Below, piece after piece: positions 46,301 through 57,305 of a stretch of DNA of 64,000 bases; the first letter of the stretch is position 1; the number at the start of each line of letters is the position of its first letter. The translations under genes and the position numbers were made by a program. A model generated the notes under the pieces. It did not search any database, was not told the DNA's origin, and saw nothing but the letters and a program-made list of their open reading frames with translations. This DNA is from Dactylellina haptotyla (Eukaryota > Ascomycota > Orbiliomycetes > Orbiliales > Orbiliaceae). The DNA lies in contig CM062384.1 of the NCBI GenBank assembly GCA_031310005.1, positions 2,728,001 through 2,792,000 on the forward strand, in the 5' to 3' direction.

Positions 46301-47305
46301 CGTAAACAAGTATTCCGAACAGAAAGAAGATGCCAATTGGGTCGATGTAAGCATAGACCGAAAAAGGTTATCGCGGTTGCACGCCGCTCTTTTAGCAAGC
46401 TCGGGACCATCTTTAGCAATGGTCCGAGCCACTTTATAGCGGTAAATGGGTGGTTCCCCGGTCCCTTTTTGAAGTTTGAATGATCTCTTAGATTTTACTC
46501 TCGGAGTTGGGTTAGTATTCTTCACCTTTTGGTTCGACACATGTGCCCCCCATGTTAGATCTAGCGTTTCCGCAGCATCCTTTATGGATACATGACTTAT
46601 CCTGCAATAGGCAGTTCTGTCTTTATCGGAGTATTCTATGGTAGAAATACTATTGTAAGTAGGAGTATTAGTAACAAATTTCCTCGATACCTGTAGGATG
46701 CTTGTTACTTACAGAGCCCAGAATCTATCCTCTACCCCAAGCACTGACTGGCAGCTATCATAACCGTGACCGGCGAGAATAAAATTATCCTGGGGCCACC
46801 ACTTCAATGCCACCTCGTATGCCTCCTTCGTTAAGAATTTAACTTGCAGAGAAGAGGTTCCCGTGCAAGAGACGTCATCTACATGTGAAGAGTGCTCTAG
46901 GGGGACAACAGGATATTTGAATTTGAAATTCGTAAATGCGGCATGCACAAGACCTGGCCAGGAGGTTAATACGAGAAAGAAAATCTAACAGCTATATTGA
47001 ATATCTTTCTTACCGCTTGATACGTTCGCCTCGGGGTGGGCATACATGAATGTAACATTGTGGTTCGGTCGTAAGTGCTCCAAATCTTCTCGATCTAAAT
47101 CCCAGTGAACAGCAGGGACATACGTCGCCTTAGCAGTATTACTGAATGAGGTTTGACGATTCCGAGACCCTGAGTCTGGATATACTGAGTTAAAAGTTTT
47201 AGTTCCATTTATTGTACTTTTTGCGCCGCCGCCGGGATAAGGTATTGCATTCGAAGTTATGCTAAGAGCTGCAAATAAGATATAACTGTGAAACCAACGC
47301 AACAT
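43364..47305 (-). CDS. Large secreted protein: DUF7029-like, CNxD/ACSC stalk, DUF7223-like, Apple/PAN-like repeats
   Basis: Four exons (47305-47014, 46953-46713, 46649-45020, 44965-43364) give 1254 residues in one frame. Signal peptide about 1-20. Then a DUF7029-like region to about 260, a Kex2-type KR followed by AACNRDNLFRSML (from about 266), a Thr/Val-rich stalk, the hinge SACSCAVS (393-396 ACSC) and more TVT stalk. A DUF7223-like beta domain follows at about 560-800 (FYALGTFSYHLGSNTITRGI). The C-terminal ~370 residues carry three Cys-containing units resembling Apple/PAN carbohydrate- or protein-binding modules: VTCGLDAEQKGGF, NMAKCIDACIEY and FNSCVELCSKTTGCVAATW. An ATG 9 codons upstream (47332) is possible but weakens the signal peptide. 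Extracellular adhesion or wall binding is inferred from domains. Confidence 0.8.
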
Positions 47306-48580
47306 GACTGGTGTTTGAAAGAAAGGATCCAAAAAAATCTAAAAGAAATGCGCAATTGAGAACGGCATCTAAGAGCAGAGAGGCCGGTTATAGAAGATAA
47401 TAAATACCACTTTCTAAATTATTTGCAAGAAATTAAAAAACTCTTAGCCGAGATAAATATCCGCTCAACTTTTGTGTGTTCTGTTAATGTGGCAGACAAG
47501 AGGATAGTTACCGGAACGGTCATTTGGTTTGTGTGCGTGCATGCGAACACAGTCGCTCTGTATGCCTGGCCAGCGAAATCACGGCAGACTAACCTCGAAA
47601 TGAAACCGTGGTTTACGCCCCGAGCGCCCCAACTCTCTGCTCAATAGCCACTAATCGGATTTGCCTCCACAATAATATCGGGCAAAAGTTAAATTATCTC
47701 ACTTGTCCAAGCCCAAATACCTTCCCCTGGACCAAATGAGTAGTACTCCTACTAAAAATTCCAAGAATGACCATAAAGCTTAAGGGAGGAGAATTCGAGA
47801 AGAAATTGAGTGGTATTTACAGGGGTGAATTTTCGTCACCATATACTCAGCCGCAAGGAAAGGTCACTCAGCTATCGCGATGTGCGCTAGCTAATCGCAA
47901 CACCAAGGAGCGAATCGGGCGAGCTCTATTTGCGACCGGTAAGACCGAAGCACTTTCAAAGAACGCCAAACAACGCCAAACAACGCCAAACAACACCAGG
48001 AATGATAGATCACAAGTCATTTGGAAAGCCATTCCCTCAGCAATTGGCCCGGTGCTCAAAACCTTGTATTCACTTACAGAAGTTCTCTTGAATATCTCAG
48101 GTTGTGGAAATTTGATGGCGCCAAACTGAGCTCCGGTAGGCCTCGAGTTTATCGGCCTAAGCCGTCTGTTACCTCGATTGGAAGTCTGGAACTTCTGTGC
48201 CCTGAAATTTTGTTGACTAAAACGCACTCATGGCGTCGCATGGCGTCTCTTGGCGTCCCAAATGCGTTCCGTGCTTCAAGTTTTAGGTCTCAACGTCTAT
48301 CTACCGCGGAGATTTATAATTTAGAAAGATGGGAAATTTACGCCGAGGACGAAAGTTTGCCACTATTCTTTAACTTCAAATTTGATTTTTGAATCTCTAA
48401 TTTTCAATTTTCCGACTAAAATATCGTTATATAACAGGATATCTTCAGCTGTAATCTCCGTGCTTAGCACGATATGTTTATGTGAAAAGCTCGGGTATTG
48501 AAGTTCCAACTTGACATATAAAACCCAATACCTCCCATTGTACATTTCTAACTTCCACAATTGCAAAAGAACTAGCCAAC
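47306..48580. other. Divergent intergenic with 10-bp repeats
   Basis: 1.27 kb between divergent secreted-protein genes. Tandem CGCCAAACAA units lie at 47965-47994 and TGGCGT-containing 10-bp units at 48230-48259. No gene; 47767-48129 is an unsupported open frame over the repeats. Confidence 0.5.
47965..47994. repeat. Three tandem CGCCAAACAA units
   Basis: Three perfect 10-bp copies in a row, then a degenerate fourth. A second set of 10-bp units carrying TGGCGT, the complement of the repeat core, begins near 48230. Confidence 0.85.
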
Positions 48581-49581
48581 ATGCTTCCTCGTACTCAAGC
48601 CTTCCAACGTTTGCCCTACATGTCTTTACGGATATATATTTATCTTATCACAGCGGTACTGGTTTTAATTCGGCCTATAGCTGCTTACAAGTTCGTCTTC
48701 CATCTTTCCTGAGAAGCTGGTGCAACAATCAAGTTTTAAGATCGCCAACCTGATTTATCTTACAGGAGTTACTTTGACTTGCTCGATGCCCAAGTGGTGA
48801 TCCCAAACAACGCACAACCCACCGGAACTATCGAGTTCGACCACGTAGATCTGTCAAGAGCCAATGAAAATATGATAATCGCGAACAGTAGCTCCCAGAA
48901 TAATGGCACTGATGGCAAAAGCACAGATCCTTTGAATGACAACCGCCTCAAGCTGATGAACATCCTCTCTCCAGATGGCAAAGGGGTTGTCTTCTCAACT
49001 GCGGGCGGCAATTTGCATATGAAGGAGACATCAGATGAGGCTATCAATATCGCAGATACATCTATACAGTTTAGCGGCGATGCAACAACCGGTCGGATTT
49101 TCTTTGACGCGACAGGGAGATTCTTTCATTACTACACGCAAACGATGGAAAGTTACGGGATTAGTAGAATTAGACTGCATAATACCAGCCATGTGCCCGA
49201 GACTGCATCGATGGTGTAAGTGAATCAAAGTTCCCCCGCACACTTAATATTTATCGATCATAAATACTTATAAGCTCTGGTTAAATACTCATTTACTGAT
49301 TCGAATTATTCTTAAATAGAATGCTAGTGCCACTCGCAACACCAGATCATCCATCTGGTGCGAAAAGCTTGCTGGTAGCTGCGACACCCAAAAGCGTTGT
49401 TTATTACATCGCAGCCTGCAACTTAAAAGACCAATACACAAAACTTTTTCTTTTTAAGAAATATCCCGACGGCTTGAGGAAGCTTAAAGCACCGGAAATG
49501 CAAAATGTGGTCACAGGTGGTGAGGTTCAGGATTGCGTGATGGTAGCTCTGACGACTGGTGCGAATGGTTATTCGCTGTAG
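48581..49581 (+). CDS. Secreted or type-II anchored protein, unknown family
   Basis: Three exons (48581-48690, 48766-49215, 49320-49581) give 273 residues. Residues 1-36 hold a hydrophobic stretch (IYIYLITAVLVLIRPIAA) after a basic start, either a signal peptide or a membrane anchor. The rest is a beta-rich domain: GTIEFDHVDLSRANENMII, KGVVFSTAGGNLHMKET, GRIFFDATGRFFHYYT, SVVYYIAACNLKDQYTKLF. Only two cysteines are present (CNLKDQ, QDCVM). The frame is clean through two well-formed introns. I recognise no named family. Divergent from the 1254-residue secreted protein, with which it may share a promoter region. Confidence 0.75.
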
Positions 49582-51660
49582 CCGCATACATTTTCCACGG
49601 GACATGGCCTTACACTATGAAAGATTAGGTTCAGATTGCTCTAAGAAATATACGTGGTTAGAACAGGATATTACCCCATTCTAACTAATATTAGTTAGCC
49701 CTATCGAATTTTGGAAGCTCTTTCACCGCTTGCAGTTCGAAGTTTCTGGGGGCATGGACGAGACGTTACAAGACGATTATATTGAAAATGCAACAGAGGC
49801 GAAGCAAGCAACCGGGTAAGCAATCTGTCTTAGCTCGACTGTCTATACATTTCTACAGAAATTGGCTCTAAGCATCCAAAATTGCGTTGGGCAATATTTG
49901 CAAGAATGTAGCTAAGCTTTTATGGTGGCCTTTGCCGTGGTCCTTCCAATATTTTAGCCCATATATTATGATCTTACATTGGTTGTGAGTGTGCATGCGC
50001 GAGCGAGTTATCAATGTCTTAATAAGAGTGCGTAATTATATCTTGAGAGAGCAAGGTTACGTATGAAAACAAGATGAGTTCGAAAAGACGACATGTGCGT
50101 GCATAAGCATGGGGATCGGAAAATAGATGCACACATTTTTAAGCGAGACTGTGTTACCAATGCTTCTTTCTTATGTGCTCTGCCAGAACATCCGATATAC
50201 ACCTTTTGACCTTAGTCTGATAGACTAGAGATTGTTTCTCGCGGGAGAACGTGAATACAACGCTATGCAGAACACAGTTCGGCTTACAGCTGCGACGACA
50301 TTTGCAACTGGGACCGTGTCGGCCAATCATATTTGGAACGCAGAAGCCATTTTATCACACCATTACATCCCATAAACGCCATGCAAAGATATTCAACCAA
50401 TGTGACAATGCATCCATTTACAGTTCGCTAGGATATTATTAACTAATACCAACTAGAAAAAATCAGGTTCAGTTTTCTTAGGCTTCTCAGGGGCGATTTA
50501 TATTTCATTTAATTCCTCTAAGCTATTTCTAAGGTTATTAGTCTCAGGGCATCTCTGTTTTCGCTTCTGTGACTTCGCTGACAGCTGAAAAATTGAGAAC
50601 ATCAACGAAGTCCCCCCAGTATCAAAACCCGTGCTCTGCGGCCTCCTATCCGTTTTTTGAAGTAATTTTTGAAGGAGATTAATGTGAGATGGGAGAATAA
50701 AGTTTAATCTGATAGTATCCTCTAGTCAGCCGCCCTTTACAGGATCCAGAAATGAAGAGGGATACATTATTAAATTCGTTTGGTGGACTTGCCGAGGAAA
50801 AAGGCTAGCTAGTGTATAGCGTTAATTAGCCGATACGTATCGATACAGCCCCGAGAGATTTGTCGGGAACAGACTGTGATCATCCTCGCAAAGGGTAAGC
50901 TTGATGTACTTTATATAGTATGCGACTGCGGCGCATAGTATTCCAGGTGTGCTTACGTTGGTAATATTTGGACCTTTTTTTATATATACCATGAGTGAAT
51001 TTATAATGATGGAATTATTGGGGAGTCTCGTATACGAATAGAAGCTGTTGGCTGACTGGTTATTGATCATGAAGGATAGCTAGATAGAGAAACCGCCGGT
51101 TCTATTTTCACATTGTAGATCAAAAGGCGTATAGTGTTGTCAGCTTTGTTTTCTATTTTGATATCCTTTCTAGCATATAATGTACCTAAAGTTATGGCTA
51201 TGTGTGGCGATGCATTGCCGTACAATCGGGTCGTTGAAAGCAGGAGCTTTGATACGAGTTGAGAGCCTCAGCGCATCCGATTCATAAAGGCCACCAAAAA
51301 AAATATTTAGTATGGGATGAATTGTGGCATAGACTTGTAGGCGCGATTGAGCGAGCGGTGTCGAAGACGTTTTCGAGCGTGGAGGGGGATTCTCAATTGA
51401 CATGACCGTTGCTGCTCCCACAAAACTCGTCGGCATGTTATTCTCGTCTCCTCAACCATTCTTTCTCTCTTACCCTCGATACGTCAAACAACCAACCTAG
51501 CAACAGGCTCCGAACCATCTGTAACTCTTTTTAAATATTTTCTTTAAATAAAATATAAGTGAGGTAAGCAACTTATGAATACCATTGAATATCAAATATC
51601 TCATCTATCTAAGGGAACCTTGCAATCTCCAGTTTCAGCAAGCTAATACATCACAGCAGA
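49582..51660. other. AT-rich intergenic region
   Basis: 2.1 kb. The minus-strand ORF 51170-51436 (88 codons, MPTSFVGAATVMSIENPPPR) is open but unsupported. No repeats or RNA genes recognised. Confidence 0.4.
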
Positions 51661-52970
51661 ATGTCTTCAGAGAAACAAGACAATCTCAGCCTCACGAGTG
51701 CTGAAGAAAGAGATCTTGAGAGACATCTCTTGGTGAAGACCCAGACTCCGACGAGGTAAGACTACTTTAGCTTTCGAGGTTTATATCATCGGATGATCCA
51801 ATCTAACACCAACAGGATGCCGAGGCCGACGAGCCGGTCGCTCCTCCATCAGGTCTGAATGCGCCGACAGACGCTTCGCAATTCTCCCCTGAGTAAGCTT
51901 ATTCGATATTCTTGTTCTGGAAGCTATCTTTTCTAAAGCATCTATATACAGGGCCCAAGTGTGGCTGAGTGGACTCAGCTCGGGGGGTAGAGAAAGGCGA
52001 AAGCTCTACTGCGGCGTCGAATTCGGTTCCCTGTGATATTCAGGGACCTCAGTTATCTGGGGCTCTTCTGGGTTCCACCATGGCTGGGAGCTCTTCTTCC
52101 GTGAAGAACTCACTTTTACCAGCTCCTTCATCGACGGGTAACGGCCTTTCTGTTCAGACCCCTCAAAAGGTGAGTACTTCTTTGGCCCCCGTCCCGGTTG
52201 CATCCCTTGCTCCAGCTGGGCCCGTCGTTGTAGTTACGGGTGCCACTGCAAGCACCTCCTTGGCAGCTGCTTTGCGGCCGCTAAGCAGAGTACTACTGTG
52301 GCCCCTGCTACGATGATGGCCTCGGTTCAGGGCGCCAATGTGACCAATAAGGACACATACTTCGCTCCTGCTTCGGTGGGAGCAAGTTCGAGTTCTTCAG
52401 TGCCACTCGTTGCACCCATTGTGCAAACCATCATGGGTGTTACTTCAAGCGCCGCTCCAATTCTCGCTTTAGCGGGACAGGTACCGGCTGCTAGTTCGGC
52501 TCCAGTGATGGGCTTTGCTGCCTTAGTGGCGGCAGCCAACGCAAACGTCGGCGTATTTCCTACTTCGGTGGGTTTCATGCCCGTTGCTGCGGCTGCTGTC
52601 CCGGCTAGCCAGCACACAATTGGGTTTGGGAGTTCGCAAGTTGTCTCACCGCCGGTATCAATCCATCTCCGAACCCACCAGCACCTACAGTTTGCGACGA
52701 TATGGAGGAGTCTTGTGCTACCTCCCAGTCGCGATGGAGGACGTTGTTCTCCATCCGAATCCCCGGATGGAAGTCCGAGATTACGATGGCGACGTCGTAA
52801 TGGAGGACTTTCCTCATCCAAAAAGGTTTCGGGTGCAATGGTCAGGGAGGTTGGACGCAGTACTGGGACATCGAGCGTTCAAGCACCGTAAGCCAATAAA
52901 GTACAAGATTCCCCAGAGAGCATTGGAACTGGTAGAAATGGAAGTTATCAGACGAAGAAGAAGCTCGTGA
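51661..52970 (+). pseudogene. Frameshifted relic of a Ser/Ala/Val-rich protein with DGDVVM motif
   Basis: An ATG (MSSEKQDNLSLTSAEERDLE) opens a frame with two well-formed introns (51756-51815 and 51893-51951), but coding-like sequence changes frame repeatedly. Exon 1 is one base out of phase with exon 2 (DAEADEPVAPPSGLNAP). A shift occurs near 51970 into ARGVEKGESSTAASNSV. Another occurs near 52275 into AKQSTTVAPATMMASVQ. More occur between 52620 and 52740, ending in MEVRDYDGDVVMEDFPHPKR and the basic tail VEMEVIRRRRSS. At least four frame breaks within 1.3 kb point to a decayed gene rather than missed introns. The DGDVVM motif links it to the small family at 34.6-36.8 kb. Low-complexity sequence can look open in several frames, so the exact breaks are approximate. 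Confidence 0.55.
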
Positions 52971-53475
52971 ATAGTGAGTGCGAGTAGAAAGTCCGCCGCG
53001 GTAAGTGTCTTGACCTTATTTTCTACCACCCTGGATCCGTTCGTGCCTACTTGTTCTTGGGAGACTTTGCTTTTGCAGAGGGGAAGACAACCTCTAGAAA
53101 CAAATAACCTGCAGAGGTGAAGGAAAACATCTAAAAACAAACCCGTCGTTGGGCGCGGGGCGTCGTTAAACCGTGCAGAGGGGCAAGGAAAACCTCTATA
53201 ATAAAGACCCGTCATTGGAGGTGCCAATTGACGTATGTAGCTGAGACTGGACTCGCGAGGAGTGGGATGGTGGGTTGGGAAGCTCTTCGTTCAGTCCGAG
53301 TGTTGTTGTTGGAGCGCCGCTGTGGTAAGTTCGAAATAGGAAACTTCCGATTGTGGAAGCATCCACACGCTAACCGAGGCGATGTGCCGGCGGCTTCGGC
53401 AAAGACCTCCTGTACCTGGGAACCGAAGGGGCCTTGGTGTAGGCTCCTCTCCGTTCTTGTCCGCAGCACGACAAG
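52971..53475. other. Short spacer with three hairpin repeats
   Basis: About 0.5 kb between the pseudogene and the acyl-CoA ligase gene, containing three degenerate repeats at 53074-53217. No coding signal. Confidence 0.5.
53074..53217. repeat. Three degenerate ~36-45 bp repeats, each able to fold
   Basis: Copies begin TGCAGAGG at 53074, 53110 and 53174. Each continues with a purine-rich GAAG(G)A loop and then CCTCT or CATCT, so AGAGG/CCTCT forms a short stem in copies 1 and 3 (one mismatch in copy 2). Copies 2 and 3 also share an ACCCGTC-TTGG 3' part. Confidence 0.7.
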
Positions 53476-55268
53476 ATGGCAGGAGAATACCCTTCGAGTA
53501 AGTTTTATTCTCTAGTTTCTATGGTTAAAAGCCGAGGTATATAGCACTAAACATGGTTCTAGGTTACGAGATCCCGGCACTGCCGTTGTTCAGCGCTGTT
53601 GGAAAGCATGCCACCCAGGACCGGGTCGCGATTGTCGACGTGAAGCTCGGGCGGACGCTCACGTACTCAGAGCTGCTTACCGGGGCCGCGAAAGTCAAGA
53701 GTTTGATTCTTCAAACTCTGGCTCGCTCTAGTACAGATATTGGAGAGGACCGAATAGCTTTCCTTGTGCCGTCAGGGGGCGACTATGTCCAAATCCAATG
53801 GGGCATTTGGGCGGCAGGCGGTGTCGCCGTTCCCCTATGTACGTATCAACCCTGCTAGATGGTGACTTCTGATTGAATGGTGCTGACCGACTCCCAGGTA
53901 CAACGCACCCTTTCCAGGAATTGGAATACACGGTGTCGGACTCCCAGCCGAGCCTGATATTTCTACATCAGGACTTTTCGCAGCACAGATCGGCCTTCGA
54001 ATCAACCTTCCCCTCTATTCCTATTCTCGATGTCCCTCTCTCCGAAGATGCCGAGGAGATAGAGTCGGTGCTATCGGTCCAATTTTCGCCTCCGTTCGAC
54101 GCTTCCCGGAGAGCACTAATAATATACACATCGGGCACAACCTCCAAGCCGAAAGGCTGCGTGACAACGCACGAGAATATACACTTCCAAGCCAGCTCTC
54201 TGGTCAAAGCATGGAAATATACCGCATCAGACCATCTAATACATGTTCTCCCTCTACACCATGTTCACGGCATTATAAACGGTCTCACAGCCACCCTGCT
54301 GGCAGGTGGTACTGTTGAGATGCAGCCGAAGTTCGACCCAGCTGTTGTATGGAAGCGCTGGATGGATGGCGACTCTACTATGTTCATGGCTGTTCCAACG
54401 GTGTATAATCGCTTGAACTCATATTTCACTGAAAAGATTGCGGGCGCGGAAGACGAACAAAAGGCGGTTCAAGGAGCTGAGAAGCTTCGGTTGGTAGTAA
54501 GCGGTAGCGCAGCCCTACCTACCAGTATCAAACAGCGATTTCGAGAGATTACGGGCCAAATATTACTCGAAAGATACGGTATGACAGAGATTGGCATGGC
54601 GCTAAGCTGTCTTTACGAAAATTCAGATGGGACTGGAAGACCTGACGGGGGCGTTGGTTGGCCTCTTGATGGTGTCGAAGTCAGGTTGGTCGCCGAAGAT
54701 GGTAGCATTATATCGCATCCCATGGAGCATGGAGAAATACAAATACGAGGTGGGAATGTGTTCAAGGAGTAAGTAAAATGCGAAATATATCCTAACAGTG
54801 CCAAACTTTGTTTTTGCTAAAGAGAAATGTAGATACTGGCAAAGACCTGAAGCCACAAGCAAGGAGTTTACTACGGATGGCTTCTTTAAAACTGGTGACA
54901 TCGCATATCGAGATCAAAGTGGAGGATATTTTATTCAAGGCAGAAGTTCCGTAGACATAATAAAGTCCGGTGGTTACAAGATATCAGCATTAGATGTTGA
55001 AAGAGAGATTTTAGCGAATATTCCAGAAGTGAAGGAAGTGGCTGTTGTTGGCTTAGAAGACGAGGAATGGGGCGAGAGAGTCGCCGCTGTTTTAGCGATG
55101 AGAGACGGATATGACGCTTTAGATTTAAAACCATTTAGGGATAAGCTGAGGAAAAGCCTCGCGCCCTACAAGATACCGACATTATTGAAAGTCGTCAATG
55201 GGATCGAACGGAATGCTATGGGGAAAGTTAATAAGAAGCAGTTGATTAAAGACTTATGGCCAGCATAG
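53476..55268 (+). CDS. ACSF3-type acyl-CoA ligase (malonyl-CoA synthetase-like)
   Basis: Adenylate-forming enzyme: carboxylate + ATP + CoA to acyl-CoA, probably malonate or a methylmalonate-like acid. Exons 53476-53497, 53563-53838, 53898-54768 and 54833-55268 give 534 residues. The P-loop is IYTSGTTSKPKG. A5 reads ERYGMTEIGMALS, and HVLPLHHVHGIINGLTATL with EMQPKF matches the MatB/ACSF3 branch. Then GDIAYRDQSGGYFIQGRSSVDIIKSGGYKISALDVE (hinge region) and the catalytic Lys in NAMGKVNKKQ near the C-terminus. The very short exon 1 (MAGEYPS) has no mitochondrial presequence and no obvious PTS1 (ends LWPA), so a cytosolic location is likely. It may detoxify malonate or supply malonyl-CoA; the substrate is inferred from family resemblance. 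Confidence 0.9.
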
Positions 55269-57305
55269 CGGACTGGTCATAATTGTAACTAAATCTAACC
55301 AGTTCTAATATATGGACACCGCTCGTAATAGTGGATCCGTAAAATAATCAAAACTACTATATATCCTGTCGTATCATGAAGTATAATTTCCATTCTTGCC
55401 GCAACAACGACAAAAGCAATGAAGCTAAAGAAAAAGGGCCATCTTCCAATGGGGTGTACAGTCGTCCATAAAAATAGTGAACGAACACAAGAATTGACAC
55501 GGAAGTGTTAAAGCAAGATCCGAGGGCAGAACTGTGAAGATCAAAAGCATATGCTTGCATAGTATTTATGACATTTTCCTTGATCATAGATGCCAAGAAA
55601 GTAAGGATATTCAGGCAAATTTCGATATATTTACTGTCGAGGGGAGGTCGAGCGTAGATAATTCGATCAACTAAAGGGGATTTGTGTAGATATTGCCGTA
55701 AAAAATCCGCCAATGGTTACATATGTCGTCGGGTTGGCGCGGGCTTTGTATGATGCAAATGAACAGGACAAGGAGAATCTTTTCTTTCAGGGTTGCACAC
55801 ATCATTCCTTCAGCCGGTCGTTGGATGATTGGGATTGGTATATTTTGCTCCTCCGGTTCATCAATCGGGACATCCATCGGTCAAGAATATCTCGAGAGTG
55901 ATGGCTGAAATATAAACTTGGCGTGAGTTTCTACACTTTAGCAGAATCTTAGTTGCGATATTGGTGCGAAATGCCTGAATCATGTCCAAGTTGCTGGTTT
56001 CGTGATTCCGAGGGTGCTGGAGTTTGTATTCTGATTTGCGCGGCCTCGTGGTGCATGCCATGGTGTGTACCGGTTCGGAACGTCTAATCACACTACTTTC
56101 TTCTTGCATGCTAGCACCATATACAAGTGCCATAATATACCATTATTTTTTTCATAACTTAATTGCTTAAGTGCTCTAACAGTAATCACAGAATCGACAT
56201 CGCAGCCGATAATATATTCATTCGTTTTATTTATTGTATTTATTTCTCAATATTTCGTTAACTGCGTTGTAAGGCAAGCCGGTCCTAATTGCAACTTCCC
56301 CAGTGCCGTTGATATCGATATATCAGAATAGACCGACCCCCCTCTTATAACCCTAAATTTTAAACCGGGATACTTTTGGCAGTTATATTGCACTGATATT
56401 TTATGACTGTGGAGTGCTTCCACGACCCATGCAAATATGCAACTCGGTAGGAAATCCACGGAGAAGCGGGATCCAATCCATGGTACTCAAATTCGCCTAA
56501 TGAGCTAAATCTCGCCCTGATCTAAAATACTGTCAAATGTAGCGATGTGGATGATTTGACTAATATAATTCGGGGGTGATTACGACAGAGGTTACAATTC
56601 GCCAGACCCGCGGCTTAATCGCGGGCTTGGTATGGGCCTCGAACGTGAGGCATACGATACCTACTAAATAAATCAACTTGGGCAGCGATATATAAAAGCA
56701 ACAATATTATAATTTTATATGCCATTCTGGTGTCGATTCTCCAACCTTTTCGGTGCAATGAGCCCCGTACGCCGATTTTAGCCTTTGACGACATCTTGGC
56801 TCGCGCTCCTGAGTGGTGGGGAATTTGGGTTGCCCGTTCGCCAAGATGCTCAGCATCAGCGTTCTTCGGTATACATATCTGGGGTTCCGTGGTACGTTTC
56901 AGTTTAGCCTGGAAATTCATTCTTGGATGCCTTCGATTTTCATATTAGGAGAGCACACGGAGTTTTCCATCAAAGATCTTGCATTGTTGATCAGACGAAA
57001 GGTCCGCGTCGCCTTCCGCCATGGCAGAGATACCCTGCGATAATATCGCGTTGTTCGTCCCGAAATCCCTACATGTCAGAATTTAACGAGTTTGGTTTTT
57101 GGGATGTTTTTGAAGTTTGGAACCGCCGCTCGCCTCCAAATGTGCGAAATGGGTCCGTTCCTGGGGTATTGCGAAATGGCCTACATAGAACTTATAACTT
57201 ATAAATAGGCCTATTTCGACACGAGTTGGGTTTGGACTTCTCACTGCATCAGACAAATTGTTAGCGTTCGATACCAATCTGACCGTTAGAAAACCAAAAT
57301 CCACT
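55269..57305. other. Intergenic region with one doubtful minus-strand gene
   Basis: 2 kb. On the minus strand, 55877-55722 plus 55670-55357 can be joined by a 51-nt GT-AG intron into a ~156-residue frame (MDVPIDEPEEQNIPIPI onward) with hydrophobic stretches. There is no family match or clear promoter, so I leave it uncalled. Promoter of the pectate lyase at the right end. Nothing else recognised. Confidence 0.4.

Noticed and set aside
55357-55877. Possible two-exon minus-strand gene of about 156 residues
   Set aside because: A 51-nt GT-AG join keeps frame and the product is partly hydrophobic, but no family, promoter or further evidence; left uncalled.
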